64,000 nt of DNA from positions 17,650-81,649 of the forward strand of contig NZ_JBQCYD010000005.1 of assembly GCF_052088025.1 (NCBI RefSeq), read 5' to 3'. Origin of the DNA: Anaeromonas sp052088025 (lineage in GTDB: Bacteria > Bacillota > Clostridia > Tissierellales > SIT17). The stretch's first letter is position 1, and each line of letters starts with the position of its first letter. The translations under genes were made by a program, and so were the position numbers. Below, piece by piece: positions 45,173 to 53,974 of the stretch. A model generated the notes under the pieces. The model was not told the DNA's origin, made no database searches, and worked only from the letters and a program-made list of their open reading frames with translations.

Positions 45173-45610
45173 GTGTTTAATTTAGATACTTGAGTATCTT
45201 ATATAGCAGATAACTCCACCAAAATAATTACTGAAATTTTTGATCGCATGCTTAATCAAAAAGGAGTTACTAGAGTGCAATGGATTGCACTATATTATTT
45301 AGGGAAAAATAATGATATTAGCCAAAAAGAGTTAGCAAAACATATGAATATTAAAGAATCTACTATAGCAAGATTAATCGATAGAATGGAAAAAGAAGAA
45401 TTAGTTACAAGAAAAAAAAATCAAAGTGATAAAAGAGTCATGAATATAATCTTAACTTCAAAAGGTGAAGAAGTAAGAAAAGAATTATTACCTGAGGGAG
45501 AAAAATTTAATATTTTAGTGTCAAAAGGTATAAAAAAAGATGAAATGGAAATATTTATGAGTGTACTTAATAAAATGGTTTCAAATGTAAATAAACACAA
45601 TTTTAAATAA
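45173..45610 (+). pseudogene. MarR family regulator with in-frame TGA near the start
   Basis: From GTG 45173 (behind GAGGTGATAATT) the frame reads VFNLDT, TGA at 45191-45193, then VSYIADNSTKIITEIFDRMLNQKGVTRVQWIALYYLGK and a full winged helix (ISQKELAKHMNIKESTIARLIDRMEKEELVTRK). An ATG at 45248 would give 120 residues but has no ribosome-binding site and loses the first dimer helix. Either a nonsense mutation, a base error or, less likely, a recoded TGA. It probably regulated the MATE gene upstream. Confidence 0.75.
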
Positions 45611-45628
45611 TATGTGTTTATTTTTTTA
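45590..45628 (+). terminator. Terminator after the marR-like gene
   Basis: Hairpin TAAACACA / TGTGTTTA followed by a T-run. Confidence 0.75.
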
Positions 45629-45641
45629 TTTATTTTATTGA

Positions 45642-45670
45642 TTGACAATTAACAATTTACTTGCTATACT
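45642..45670 (+). promoter_or_regulatory. Sigma-A promoter of the AhpD-like gene
   Basis: Consensus TTGACA (45642-45647), 17-base gap, TATACT (45665-45670). Confidence 0.8.
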
Positions 45671-45714
45671 AAGTATTATTAAAGTATATAATTTAATTCT
45701 AGGAGGAGATATTA

Positions 45715-46065
45715 ATGGCAGATGTAAGAAAGATGTTAAATGATTTTACGGGTGGATTAGAAGAATTAGCAGAATCTAATGAAAAACATGTAGGTGCTTT
45801 TATGGGATTACTAGAAGCTTCATATGAACCAGGTGCACTTGATTTAAAAACTAAGGAATTAATGAGTATATCTATAGGTTGCTACAACAGATGTGAGTAT
45901 TGTATTGTATTCCATACTTATAAAGCTCTTGAAGCAGGAGCAACAAGAGAAGAAATAATTGAATCAGCAATGGTTGCTGTAGCTTTTGGTGGCGGCCCTT
46001 CAATAGCATATAGTGTTACTTTATTAAAAGAATCAATAAATGAATTTGAAAAAGATTTTAAGTAA
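45715..46065 (+). CDS. AhpD-like carboxymuconolactone decarboxylase family protein
   Basis: 116 residues, all helical. The redox/proton-relay motif C60-x2-C63-x3-H67 (CEYCIVFH) matches the CxxCxxxH of alkylhydroperoxidase AhpD. AGGAGG binding site. Followed 73 bases later by a dihydrolipoamide dehydrogenase that carries its own lipoyl domain. In mycobacteria AhpD is reduced through a lipoyl protein and Lpd, so these two may form a peroxide-reducing pair (inference). Confidence 0.88.
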   Translation: MADVRKMLNDFTGGLEELAESNEKHVGAFMGLLEASYEPGALDLKTKELMSISIGCYNRCEYCIVFHTYKALEAGATREEIIESAMVAVAFGGGPSIAYSVTLLKESINEFEKDFK

Positions 46066-46081
46066 ATTTGAATATGATGAA

Positions 46082-46110
46082 TGAAAGACAGTAGAAATGC
46101 TGTCTTTCTC
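46082..46110 (+). other. Hairpin between the AhpD-like gene and lpd
   Basis: Stem GAAAGACAG / CTGTCTTTC with a nine-base loop. The tail is only moderately T-rich, so it may be a partial terminator or stability element. Confidence 0.5.
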
Positions 46111-46138
46111 TAATATTTATTAGAAAAGGATGAGATAA

Positions 46139-47845
46139 ATGTTGATTGATATTAAACTTGAAAAACTTTCTGGACATTCTACTAGTGGTAAAATAGGAAA
46201 AATCCATGTAGAAGTTAATGATAATATAAAAGTTGGAGATGAAATATTAGATATAGAATCTAATAAAGGAAATAAATCTGTAATTTCTAATGCTACAGGT
46301 ATTATTAAATCAATTAATGTAGAAACTGGTGATACTATAAAAAAAGGTGATATACTTGTAACTGTTGAAGGAGAATTAAAGGAAGAGTCTTCTAAAAAGA
46401 AAAGTACCTTTAATTATATGGGTGGTTTAATGAAACCTAAAAAAGAAGAGATAGACACAGATATTACTGTGATTGGTTCAGGTCCTGGTGGATATGTTGC
46501 TGCTATTTATGCTGCAAAAATGGGTGCTAAAGTTACTATAATAGAAAAAGAAAAAGTAGGAGGAACTTGTTTGAATTGGGGATGCATCCCTACAAAATCA
46601 TTTGTCACTTCTGCTAAAATGTATGAAAATCTAAATAATGCCAAAAGCTTTGGATTATCTGCAGAAAATATATCCTTAGATATTAAAAAAATTGTATCAA
46701 GAAAAAATAATATAGTTAAAGAGTTAACTGATGGTATAAAATATTTGTTTGAAAATAATAATATTACCTTGTATAAAGGAACAGCTAAAGTTCTAGATGA
46801 AAATACCATTTTTGTAAAATCAAACAATACTGAAACTACTATAAATACTAAAAATATTATATTAGCTACCGGATCTAAAGTATCCATGATACCAATCAAA
46901 GGCATAGAATCTAAAAATATTCTAACAAGCAAAGAAATACTTGATATAGATGAACTTCCTAAAAAGCTTATTATAATAGGAGGTGGAGTTATAGGTATGG
47001 AATTTGCTTTTCTTTTCAATAATCTTGGAGTAGATGTAACCGTTATTGAATATATGGATGATATACTAGCTAATATTGATAAAGATATAATTTCAGAAAT
47101 TACTTCTATAGCAGAAGAAAAAGGTATACACATATATACTTCATCAAAAGCAGAAGAAATAATAGATACAGAAGATAAAAAGGTGGTAGTATCATTTAAT
47201 AAAAAGGATAAATTACATTATGTTACTGGGGATAAAGTTTTATTTTCAGTAGGAAGGGAGCCAAATACGGGAGAAATAGATTTAGAAAAATTAGATGTTG
47301 AAAGAAATGATAATAAAAGAGGTATAAAAGTAAATACCAAAATGCAAACCAATGTTTCTAATATATATGCTATAGGCGATGTTACTGATAAAGTTCAATT
47401 AGCTCATGTAGCTTCCCATCAAGGCATAGTAGCAGCAGAAAATATTTTAGGTAACAATATAGAAATGGAGTATGATGTTATTCCTGCAGCTATATTTACT
47501 GATCCTGAGATAGCTGTAGTAGGTTTAAGTGAAAGACAAGTTAAAGAAAAAGGATTAGAAGTTTCTATAGGCCAATTTCCTTTTGCTTCAAATGGAAAAG
47601 CTTTAACCTTAGGAGAATCAAGGGGATTTGTTAAAATAATTAAAGAAAAGGAAACAGGTGTTATATTAGGAGGCTCTATAATAGGACCTCATGCTACTGA
47701 CTTAATTCATGAAATAGCCTTAGCTATAAAAAACAAATTAAAAGATGTAGATTTAATGAATACTATACATGCTCATCCTACAACAGCAGAATCTATATAT
47801 GAATCTGTTTTAGCAACAACTGAAACAGGAGCTATTCATAATTGA
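46139..47845 (+). CDS. lpd: Dihydrolipoamide dehydrogenase with N-terminal lipoyl domain
   Basis: 568 residues. Lipoyl domain at 1-78 with the lipoylated Lys43 in IESNKGN; a linker to ~105; then the flavoprotein: VIGSGPGGYVAAIYAA for FAD, redox-active Cys144/Cys149 (GGTCLNWGCIPTK), GGGVIGMEFA for NAD, AIGDV, and the C-terminal HAHPTTAE active-site motif. No PDH, OGDH, acetoin or glycine-cleavage genes are adjacent, so its partner is unclear; the AhpD-like neighbour is a candidate. Confidence 0.93.
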   Translation: MLIDIKLEKLSGHSTSGKIGKIHVEVNDNIKVGDEILDIESNKGNKSVISNATGIIKSINVETGDTIKKGDILVTVEGELKEESSKKKSTFNYMGGLMKPKKEEIDTDITVIGSGPGGYVAAIYAAKMGAKVTIIEKEKVGGTCLNWGCIPTKSFVTSAKMYENLNNAKSFGLSAENISLDIKKIVSRKNNIVKELTDGIKYLFENNNITLYKGTAKVLDENTIFVKSNNTETTINTKNIILATGSKVSMIPIKGIESKNILTSKEILDIDELPKKLIIIGGGVIGMEFAFLFNNLGVDVTVIEYMDDILANIDKDIISEITSIAEEKGIHIYTSSKAEEIIDTEDKKVVVSFNKKDKLHYVTGDKVLFSVGREPNTGEIDLEKLDVERNDNKRGIKVNTKMQTNVSNIYAIGDVTDKVQLAHVASHQGIVAAENILGNNIEMEYDVIPAAIFTDPEIAVVGLSERQVKEKGLEVSIGQFPFASNGKALTLGESRGFVKIIKEKETGVILGGSIIGPHATDLIHEIALAIKNKLKDVDLMNTIHAHPTTAESIYESVLATTETGAIHN

Positions 47846-47847
47846 GT

Positions 47848-47885
47848 TAAAAAAAGAATTGGTTTAAACCAATTCTTTTTTTAAC
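47848..47885. terminator. Bidirectional terminator after lpd
   Basis: Stem AAAAGAATTGGTTT / AAACCAATTCTTTT with A and T runs; contains the palindrome ATTGGTTTAAACCAAT also present at 45143-45158. Confidence 0.9.
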
Positions 47886-49623
47886 TCATATCTTCTAAAT
47901 GAGAAGTTTGCAACAAATAATCTGCATAAAGTTTGTTTGTTTTTCCTAATTTATAAGAAAGCTTATCTACAAAAATTCGTAAAAACTTCATTCCCATACC
48001 CGGTTTAGCTCTAACTATTTCTTCTATTTGAGATTGTTCTATAGATAGGAGAGTCAAAAACTCTGTTGCTTTACCACTTACATAATATTTTTCAGTTGCA
48101 ATTGCAGTTTCTCCTATGAAATTACCTGTGCAAAGTGTAGATAAAGAAATCTCTTCATTTTTTTCATTAGATTTAAATATATTTATACATCCATCTAAAA
48201 TTATATAGAATTTTGAATCTTGTTCACCTTCTTTAAATACCATCTCATTGTCTTTAAAAAAATTAATATTTGCAATTTGTGCAATTTCTTTTATTTCATC
48301 TTCAGTAAAGACACTAAACTCTTTTATTCCCTTTATTTTATTTATCTTATCTTTTAAATTCATATTTTTTTGTTTTTCTTTAGTATTTATATTTTGCTTT
48401 GAAAGATTATCTGTTTCCATTATCTTTCTAATTTCATATCTATTTTGTATTGTAAAATCAATTAATTTTTGCCAGTTTTTTTGTATGTGTCTATATTGGG
48501 TAAAAGGATCTTTTTCTTTTACAGCTTCATATTTACTTATATATATATTTTTCATGCTTTCTTTTGATGCTTCTGTGTTTCCTTCAGCCAAATATTCTAG
48601 AGATAATAATACATTTGTTTTATATATTTTATCTTCTAAATCATTCTTTAAAAACTCGCCTGGATAAGGATCAAAATCTTCTGGTTTAACTATAGTCATA
48701 TTATTCACTTCATATTGAGAAGAAATTTTTGCTCTTTCATACATAAATCTATAAATATCTTCTCTAAATCTCTGCCATACTGGGTGATTCTTTTTAGGTG
48801 GAAGATGTTTTACCGAAAGTTTATTGTCTAAGAAAAAGTTAAATCCAAACATCTTTGAGTTAATTAAATAATCAATATCCTCTCCTCTTGTAATATTAGG
48901 ATCAAATGCTATAAGTTGATAAAGATTTTTGTGAATCACCATAGCTCCACCAAAAGCAAATGGAGTTTGTTTAAGTCTTGGCTCACATCCTATTATTTTA
49001 TCAAATGCTTTGGCTTTACTTCCAAACCTATCCCAATAAGTCATCCAAGGTTCCATATCTACATCATCATAATATTCATCATGTTTATTTAAATAATAAC
49101 CTGCAACACCATATATTATCTCACCATAAATTCTTTTACCTATATATTTCTTTGACATAGATATAAAATCTTTATTTTCTATTATCTCATCATCATCTAT
49201 TAAGATTATTACATCTGAAGCTAGTATATGAGCTGAAAACAGACACATATTACGCACATTGGAATATCCTTTTAAGCTTATTATGTCTACAATTTCTCTT
49301 TTCATATCAGATGATTTAAATATATTTTTTATATTTCTTAAGCTCTTAGGTGTAAAAAGAAAAGTCTCAATTCCTAAATCTATACTGTTTATTATATCTC
49401 TAACTTTTTCTTCTGCTTCTTTTTCTATATCTATAGTTGTGGGGCATAAAAGTATAACTAATTTAAAATCTTTATCATTTAAATTTTTTAAACTTTCAAG
49501 AGTTCTCTTTAGAGTACCTTCTTTGTCTACAGGTGTAGGATGATCATATATGGCATCTCCCTTTTTCCAACCTTCAGTTGAACTTCTGCCCCAATAGGTA
49601 GGTATTACTACAGTTTCTCTCAT
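47881..49623 (-). CDS. GT-A glycosyltransferase fused to a cyclic-nucleotide-binding-like domain
   Basis: 580 residues. Residues 1-~300 are a GT-A transferase: VVIPTYWGR at the start, metal motif DDD (143-145), and GEDIDYL later. A helical middle follows. From ~425 to ~545 there is a Crp-type barrel (FKEGEQDSKFYIILDGCINIFKS, GNFIGETAIATEKYYVSGKA). The phosphate cassette has the GE pair but lacks the usual Arg (SGKA in place of RSA/RTA), so the ligand may not be cAMP. There is no DNA-binding domain. Start overlaps the previous gene (ATGA). Confidence 0.85.
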   Translation of the reverse strand: MRETVVIPTYWGRSSTEGWKKGDAIYDHPTPVDKEGTLKRTLESLKNLNDKDFKLVILLCPTTIDIEKEAEEKVRDIINSIDLGIETFLFTPKSLRNIKNIFKSSDMKREIVDIISLKGYSNVRNMCLFSAHILASDVIILIDDDEIIENKDFISMSKKYIGKRIYGEIIYGVAGYYLNKHDEYYDDVDMEPWMTYWDRFGSKAKAFDKIIGCEPRLKQTPFAFGGAMVIHKNLYQLIAFDPNITRGEDIDYLINSKMFGFNFFLDNKLSVKHLPPKKNHPVWQRFREDIYRFMYERAKISSQYEVNNMTIVKPEDFDPYPGEFLKNDLEDKIYKTNVLLSLEYLAEGNTEASKESMKNIYISKYEAVKEKDPFTQYRHIQKNWQKLIDFTIQNRYEIRKIMETDNLSKQNINTKEKQKNMNLKDKINKIKGIKEFSVFTEDEIKEIAQIANINFFKDNEMVFKEGEQDSKFYIILDGCINIFKSNEKNEEISLSTLCTGNFIGETAIATEKYYVSGKATEFLTLLSIEQSQIEEIVRAKPGMGMKFLRIFVDKLSYKLGKTNKLYADYLLQTSHLEDMS

Positions 49624-50816
49624 TTTTTAATTCCCCCATATATTTTTTCTAGATGGTCTAATGTATGCTTCCACGAAAAATTATTTTTAGCATAATTATA
49701 ACATCTTTTACTTCTTTGATCTTTATCATCTCTTGTAAGTTCATCCTTTATAGCCTTTGCAAGAGCCATATCATCATCTACATCTATAAGTGTACCAACA
49801 TCATCATTTATAAAGTCTACAAGTCCTCCTTGATTTGTAACCACAACAGGAGTACCGCATCCAAGAGCCTCTATAGCAACAAGACCAAAAGGTTCCACTC
49901 TAGAAGGTACCGTACTTACATCTGCTATATTATATAAATCTACCAATTGTTCTTGACTTACATGTCCAATGAAAAACAGATTATTGATGTTTAACTTTTC
50001 TTTTAATTCTATTAATTCTGAATAAAGGTCGCCATTTCCTGCAATTAATGTGGCAATAGTCTTATCTTTTATGCTATTATTATATGTTTTAGCAGCCTTT
50101 ACTAGAACATCTACCCCTTTAAAATGTGTAAGTTTTCCTGCAAAAGATATGATATAATCTGGATTTATATCTACACCAAAACTTTTTAAAACTTCTTCTT
50201 TATTTAAATTTATAGGTTTAAATAGTTCTTCATCATAACCATTCATAACTATTTCAGTATCAAGATCATTTACTCCATAGAGTTCTTTAACTTCTCTATC
50301 TACTTGCTTTGAGATAGTTATTATTTTAGATGCATTTCTTGCTCCCTCTATGGCAAATTTATGATATCTTTCATCTTTTTTAAAACCTTTTAAATCTGTT
50401 CCATGGGCCGTTACCACATAGGGCACATTAGTTTTAGAGGCTGCATATGGGGCTATCCATAGATGTTGAGCATGGATCATGTCAGGATTAAAATCATCAA
50501 CTTCTTCTTTTACTCTTTTTACAAATACATCTATATAATCTTTCATTTGACCTTCATTTAAATCATAATAAGTGTTTATACTTCTAGGATGTGAAGTAAA
50601 GCAAGGAAAATCATAGTCTAAATCCCAATTTACACTATTTTGTCCTTTAAAATAAATAGGACTTTGTTCAAAAATTTCTTCTCTTGGTTTCTCATTTTCT
50701 GGGAATATAACCCTTACTTTATTCCCTCTTTTAGTAAGCTCTATGGCTAAATTTCTTGTATATACTCCACTTCCAGAACCCTCAAGAGGAAAATGATTAA
50801 TTAACAATATCTTCAT
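49620..50816 (-). CDS. GT4-family glycosyltransferase
   Basis: 398 residues, GT-B fold. N-terminal glycine loop (NHFPLEGSGSGVYTRNLAIEL) and C-terminal donor site (GNGDLYSELIELKEKL, VSTVPSRVEPFGLVAIEALGCGTPVVVTNQGGLVDF) with the EPFG glutamate. Start ATG 50816, nine bases after AAAGGAG; an ATG three codons upstream abuts the binding site. It overlaps the preceding gene by 20 bases and the next by four, so the three are tightly coupled. Substrates unknown. Confidence 0.92.
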   Translation of the reverse strand: MKILLINHFPLEGSGSGVYTRNLAIELTKRGNKVRVIFPENEKPREEIFEQSPIYFKGQNSVNWDLDYDFPCFTSHPRSINTYYDLNEGQMKDYIDVFVKRVKEEVDDFNPDMIHAQHLWIAPYAASKTNVPYVVTAHGTDLKGFKKDERYHKFAIEGARNASKIITISKQVDREVKELYGVNDLDTEIVMNGYDEELFKPINLNKEEVLKSFGVDINPDYIISFAGKLTHFKGVDVLVKAAKTYNNSIKDKTIATLIAGNGDLYSELIELKEKLNINNLFFIGHVSQEQLVDLYNIADVSTVPSRVEPFGLVAIEALGCGTPVVVTNQGGLVDFINDDVGTLIDVDDDMALAKAIKDELTRDDKDQRSKRCYNYAKNNFSWKHTLDHLEKIYGGIKK

Positions 50817-51993
50817 ACATTCCATCTCCTTTGTTGATTTTTGAAATAGCTTTGTCCCAACTTCTAATAGTTCTTTTATAATCTTTTATCATAAAAGGTA
50901 ATTCCCTATAACTAATTTCTAGAGCTTCAGGTAATATTAGAAATCTATCATCATTTAAATACCTAGCTAGCTTTGGAGCTCCTATTTTTAAGTTTTCTAA
51001 TTGTATTTTTTTTATATTTTCTAAATCTTCATTCATTAGCCAATTTAAAAATGGATTTCTTCCTATCCAACCAAGACATGCATAATAAAATCTATCTTTA
51101 ATATTTTTATTTCCTCTTATGTCAGGTCTTGTTGGATAATTATTATAAGTATCATGGAATATTTTCACATCTATATCTATAAATTTTTCTTTAATTTCAT
51201 TAGACTTTAATCCCAGTACTGTATCTTCACCCCTTGTTAATACATTGTGTTTTCCATCTGGAGCATAATATGATGAATAAAAAGGAGGTAGTTTCTCATA
51301 GAAAAAAGCATCTAATTTCATAGCTAAATTACCACCTAATATTTTATGTGTAATAAAAGGATTTTTAGTTTCATCATCTAAATTCAAACAATTATGAATA
51401 TTGCACTCATTAATATATTCATAAGCAGATTCCTTTTGAAGCCCTATAAAAAGTTCTTTCATTCCTTCAAATTTCATTGGAGGTATTATATAATAACCTG
51501 AATAATCTGATGTAGTTACTATCACGTCTTCATCATTCATATATTTCATATGTGAACCTATAAAATCTATTTCTTTTTTTACAACTTTTCCATTTTCTTT
51601 TCTTAAAACATAAGGATAAACATCTGTATCTATAAAAAATAAAATATCGCTACCAGTAATCATAGCCTTTAATATAGCATGATTTCTATTTATGCCATAT
51701 GGAACTATACCATCTTTTGATAAAGTTTTTACATTTAAGAGCCTTGATATATCTTTAGAAGATATACCTTGATAAAGTAAGTCCTTATATAGATCTGCTT
51801 TATCATTTATCTTTACTGTGTGTACCTTCACCTTTTTCTCAAAGTATTTAAGTGCAGTTTTATCAACCTTGTGAGAATAAACCACTATAACAGAATGGAT
51901 TTTGTGACCAAATTTTTCTGCATTTACAAGAAATTTGTCAAGTCCACTACTATTATCAAAGTATTTAGTTATCATTGCTATTGAAATTTTCAT
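50797..51993 (-). CDS. Probable GT-A glycosyltransferase
   Basis: 398 residues. ISIAMITKYFDNSSGLDKFL at the start, then a DxD-type metal motif in ILFFIDTDVYPY, HKILGGNLAMKLDAFF and TRGEDTVLGL near the middle (a GED motif also present in the fused transferase of this operon). The long C-terminal part is helical. Assignment rests on these motifs only; the family is not firmly recognised. First gene of the operon, AAGGGGG binding site. Confidence 0.65.
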   Translation of the reverse strand: MKISIAMITKYFDNSSGLDKFLVNAEKFGHKIHSVIVVYSHKVDKTALKYFEKKVKVHTVKINDKADLYKDLLYQGISSKDISRLLNVKTLSKDGIVPYGINRNHAILKAMITGSDILFFIDTDVYPYVLRKENGKVVKKEIDFIGSHMKYMNDEDVIVTTSDYSGYYIIPPMKFEGMKELFIGLQKESAYEYINECNIHNCLNLDDETKNPFITHKILGGNLAMKLDAFFYEKLPPFYSSYYAPDGKHNVLTRGEDTVLGLKSNEIKEKFIDIDVKIFHDTYNNYPTRPDIRGNKNIKDRFYYACLGWIGRNPFLNWLMNEDLENIKKIQLENLKIGAPKLARYLNDDRFLILPEALEISYRELPFMIKDYKRTIRSWDKAISKINKGDGMYEDIVN

Positions 51994-52032
51994 ATATGTC
52001 TACCCCCTTTTAAAGTAAAATTTTATAATAAA

Positions 52033-52082
52033 AATGAACCTCTGGTAAAAAGAATTCACCTCGTGGTTCATTGTTTTGATAT
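52033..52082 (-). promoter_or_regulatory. Leader hairpin of the glycosyltransferase operon (possible attenuator)
   Basis: Arms AATGAACC / GGTTCATT with inner GGT/ACC pairing, directly followed by TTTTTATT on the minus strand, 39 bases before the operon's first ATG. It has the form of an intrinsic terminator placed in the 5' leader. Confidence 0.5.
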
Positions 52083-52128
52083 TTATACCCCATTTTACAA
52101 TAATTTAACTAAAATTTAATATAAAGTT

Positions 52129-52162
52129 ATTAAATTCATATTATATGGATATTTAATTCATA
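52129..52162 (-). repeat. Two direct repeats, 22 bases apart, upstream of the glycosyltransferase operon
   Basis: TATGAATTAAAT and TATGAATTTAAT on the minus strand, about two helical turns apart; candidate regulator sites. Confidence 0.45.
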
Positions 52163-52179
52163 GTTTTGGTAAAATATAA

Positions 52180-52206
52180 GGCTAAAGTGTAATACTTTAA
52201 CCTTAA
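52180..52206 (-). terminator. Terminator after the B3/B4 gene
   Basis: Hairpin AAGGTTAAAG / CTTTAGCCTT (one G-U pair) with T-rich tail. Confidence 0.65.
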
Positions 52207-52208
52207 AA

Positions 52209-52916
52209 TTAATCTACTACTATTTCCTTATTATCTATATCTAAAATTGACATTTTAATCCTTCCACCTAAATTATCTTGTACTAATTTCCATAATTCTT
52301 TTAAGGCATTTTCAAAATCCATTAACCTACTTTCATCCACCAATTCAATGCATAAGAAAGCATTAACAGTATTTTCAGTAAGCATTGTCCTTACAGCTTC
52401 TCGCCAGTTCCAGCATCTACAAATCGCACCTTTATCATCTTTATAAACTATTTCACCTTCATATGGAGGTGAATTTTCATCTTTTCCAAGTGGTATAAAT
52501 TCCTCATCTCCTACAGCTATAGTTAAACTTATATCACCAACAAATTTATCTATATCTTCTCCACCACATGGTAAGCCATATTTTAATGAAATAGTATTAT
52601 AAATATCAACTAATGGATTAATAGTTCCTATATGATTGCCTTTATCAATCCTTTTTAATAATGCCTCTATAGATGATCTTGCTCCTTTTTTTGTTTTGAA
52701 CTTTTGGAATGCTTCTCTCCATACTTTTATTACTGTATTATTACTAAATTTTGCATCTTGTAAATACTTTAATGCTTCTTCTTCTGCTGATGAAATCATT
52801 TTTCTATATTGGTCACTATCTTTTATAGTATTATCTATACCATGACATGTAATAACACCAATTTTTGCTTGTGGAAATAGACTCCAAAAAGAATCTTCAA
52901 TCACAAATTTTTTCAT
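52209..52916 (-). CDS. B3/B4 tRNA-binding-domain protein
   Basis: 235 residues. The body resembles the B3/B4 fold of the phenylalanyl-tRNA synthetase beta chain found as a free-standing protein: IGVITCHGIDN, KARSSIEALLKRI-like stretch, NPLVDIYNTISLKYGLPCGGEDID and RCWNWREAVRTMLTENT. Such proteins may act in tRNA editing or amino-acid sensing; the role is unproven. AAGGAGG binding site. Follows a GNAT gene by 16 bases. Confidence 0.85.
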   Translation of the reverse strand: MKKFVIEDSFWSLFPQAKIGVITCHGIDNTIKDSDQYRKMISSAEEEALKYLQDAKFSNNTVIKVWREAFQKFKTKKGARSSIEALLKRIDKGNHIGTINPLVDIYNTISLKYGLPCGGEDIDKFVGDISLTIAVGDEEFIPLGKDENSPPYEGEIVYKDDKGAICRCWNWREAVRTMLTENTVNAFLCIELVDESRLMDFENALKELWKLVQDNLGGRIKMSILDIDNKEIVVD

Positions 52917-52932
52917 TAGAATACCTCCTTGA

Positions 52933-53451
52933 TTATAAAACTACTTTAGTCATTATATAATCTATTTGTTTTTCATCACCCATATTAAAAGAGTGAGATC
53001 CAGTTTGAGTAAAACCCATTTTTTTATAAAAATCAATAGCATCTTTATTTTTTTCCCATACACCTAACCAGATTTTCTTTTTATTATATTCTATTGCAAT
53101 CTCTATAGCTTTATTTAATAGATATTTACCAAGCCCTTGATTTTGGAATTTATTTTTTATATAAATCCTCTCAATCTCAAGTGATTCATTCCCAATTATT
53201 TCAGATTGAGAATCATTAATATTGACCTTTAAATACCCAGCTATTTCATCATCTAAATAGATAAAAAAGAAATGAGAATAAATATTAGATAATTCCTTCT
53301 CTACTTGCTTTAAGTTAAATGCCTTTTTTAAATAATCATTTATATTTTCTGGCGAATTTTGTTCTTTAAACGTTTCATTAAATGTTTCATAACTAATATC
53401 TCGAAGTTTATGTGCATCTTCAAAAGTACATTTTTTTATTTCTATAGTCAT
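52933..53451 (-). CDS. GNAT family N-acetyltransferase
   Basis: 172 residues. Acetyl-CoA motif KFQNQGLGKYLLNKAIEIA and C-terminal KKIWLGVWEKNKDAIDFYKKMGFTQTGSHSF, which resembles spermidine/spermine-type or PaiA-like acetyltransferases. Substrate not known. Co-transcribed with the MarR gene upstream (21-base gap). Confidence 0.9.
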   Translation of the reverse strand: MTIEIKKCTFEDAHKLRDISYETFNETFKEQNSPENINDYLKKAFNLKQVEKELSNIYSHFFFIYLDDEIAGYLKVNINDSQSEIIGNESLEIERIYIKNKFQNQGLGKYLLNKAIEIAIEYNKKKIWLGVWEKNKDAIDFYKKMGFTQTGSHSFNMGDEKQIDYIMTKVVL

Positions 53452-53472
53452 TTAAATATAACTCTCCTTAAT

Positions 53473-53925
53473 TTAATAGTTTCTTTTATTTCCTTTTTTT
53501 ACAAATTCCCAGTCTTTTTCTACATTTTTTCTCATTCTTCTAAGAAGGTTTAAAATAGTTTTTTCCTCTTTTTCAGAAAACCCCTTCAAAGCTATAGAAT
53601 TAGAATAAATATGTTCACTAATTATAAAATTATAAACTTTTTTACCTTTTTCTGTTGGAAATAACCTTTTAATTTTTTTGTTAACCTCATCTTCTTTTTT
53701 GTCAATGAATCCATTAATTTCAAGTTTTTTTATAGCACGCGCTGCGCTTGTTCTATCTACCTTTATCATCTCAGCTAATTTTTCTTGAATTATGCCTGGA
53801 CTTTCATATATTCGTACAAGATACAAATATTGTCCTTTAGTAAGATTATATTCTTTAAATTCTATATTACTTATAGAATTTAATGCTCTTGCTATCATTC
53901 CAATTTCCCGAAGAATTTCTGACAT
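53473..53925 (-). CDS. MarR family transcriptional regulator
   Basis: 150 residues. Helix-turn-helix: ESPGIIQEKLAEMIKVDRTSAARAIKKLEINGFIDKK. Start ATG 53925 behind GGGGG; longer readings run into the promoter and operators. Two palindromes in front of it (53948-53959 and 53989-54006) suggest autoregulation of the operon MarR-GNAT-B3/B4. Confidence 0.9.
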   Translation of the reverse strand: MSEILREIGMIARALNSISNIEFKEYNLTKGQYLYLVRIYESPGIIQEKLAEMIKVDRTSAARAIKKLEINGFIDKKEDEVNKKIKRLFPTEKGKKVYNFIISEHIYSNSIALKGFSEKEEKTILNLLRRMRKNVEKDWEFVKKGNKRNY

Positions 53926-53947
53926 AATTACCCCCAATAAATATTTA

Positions 53948-53959
53948 TTGTAATTACAA
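53948..53959. promoter_or_regulatory. Palindrome in the MarR gene leader (operator candidate)
   Basis: TTGTAATTACAA, a perfect 12-bp palindrome 22 bases before the start codon. Confidence 0.5.
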
Positions 53960-53974
53960 CAAAACTTATAATTA

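Noticed and set aside
45185..45200. Hairpin around the in-frame TGA of the MarR gene as a SECIS element.
   Set aside because: Bacterial SECIS stems lie downstream of the TGA with a G-containing apical loop; this one has the TGA in its loop and only six base pairs.
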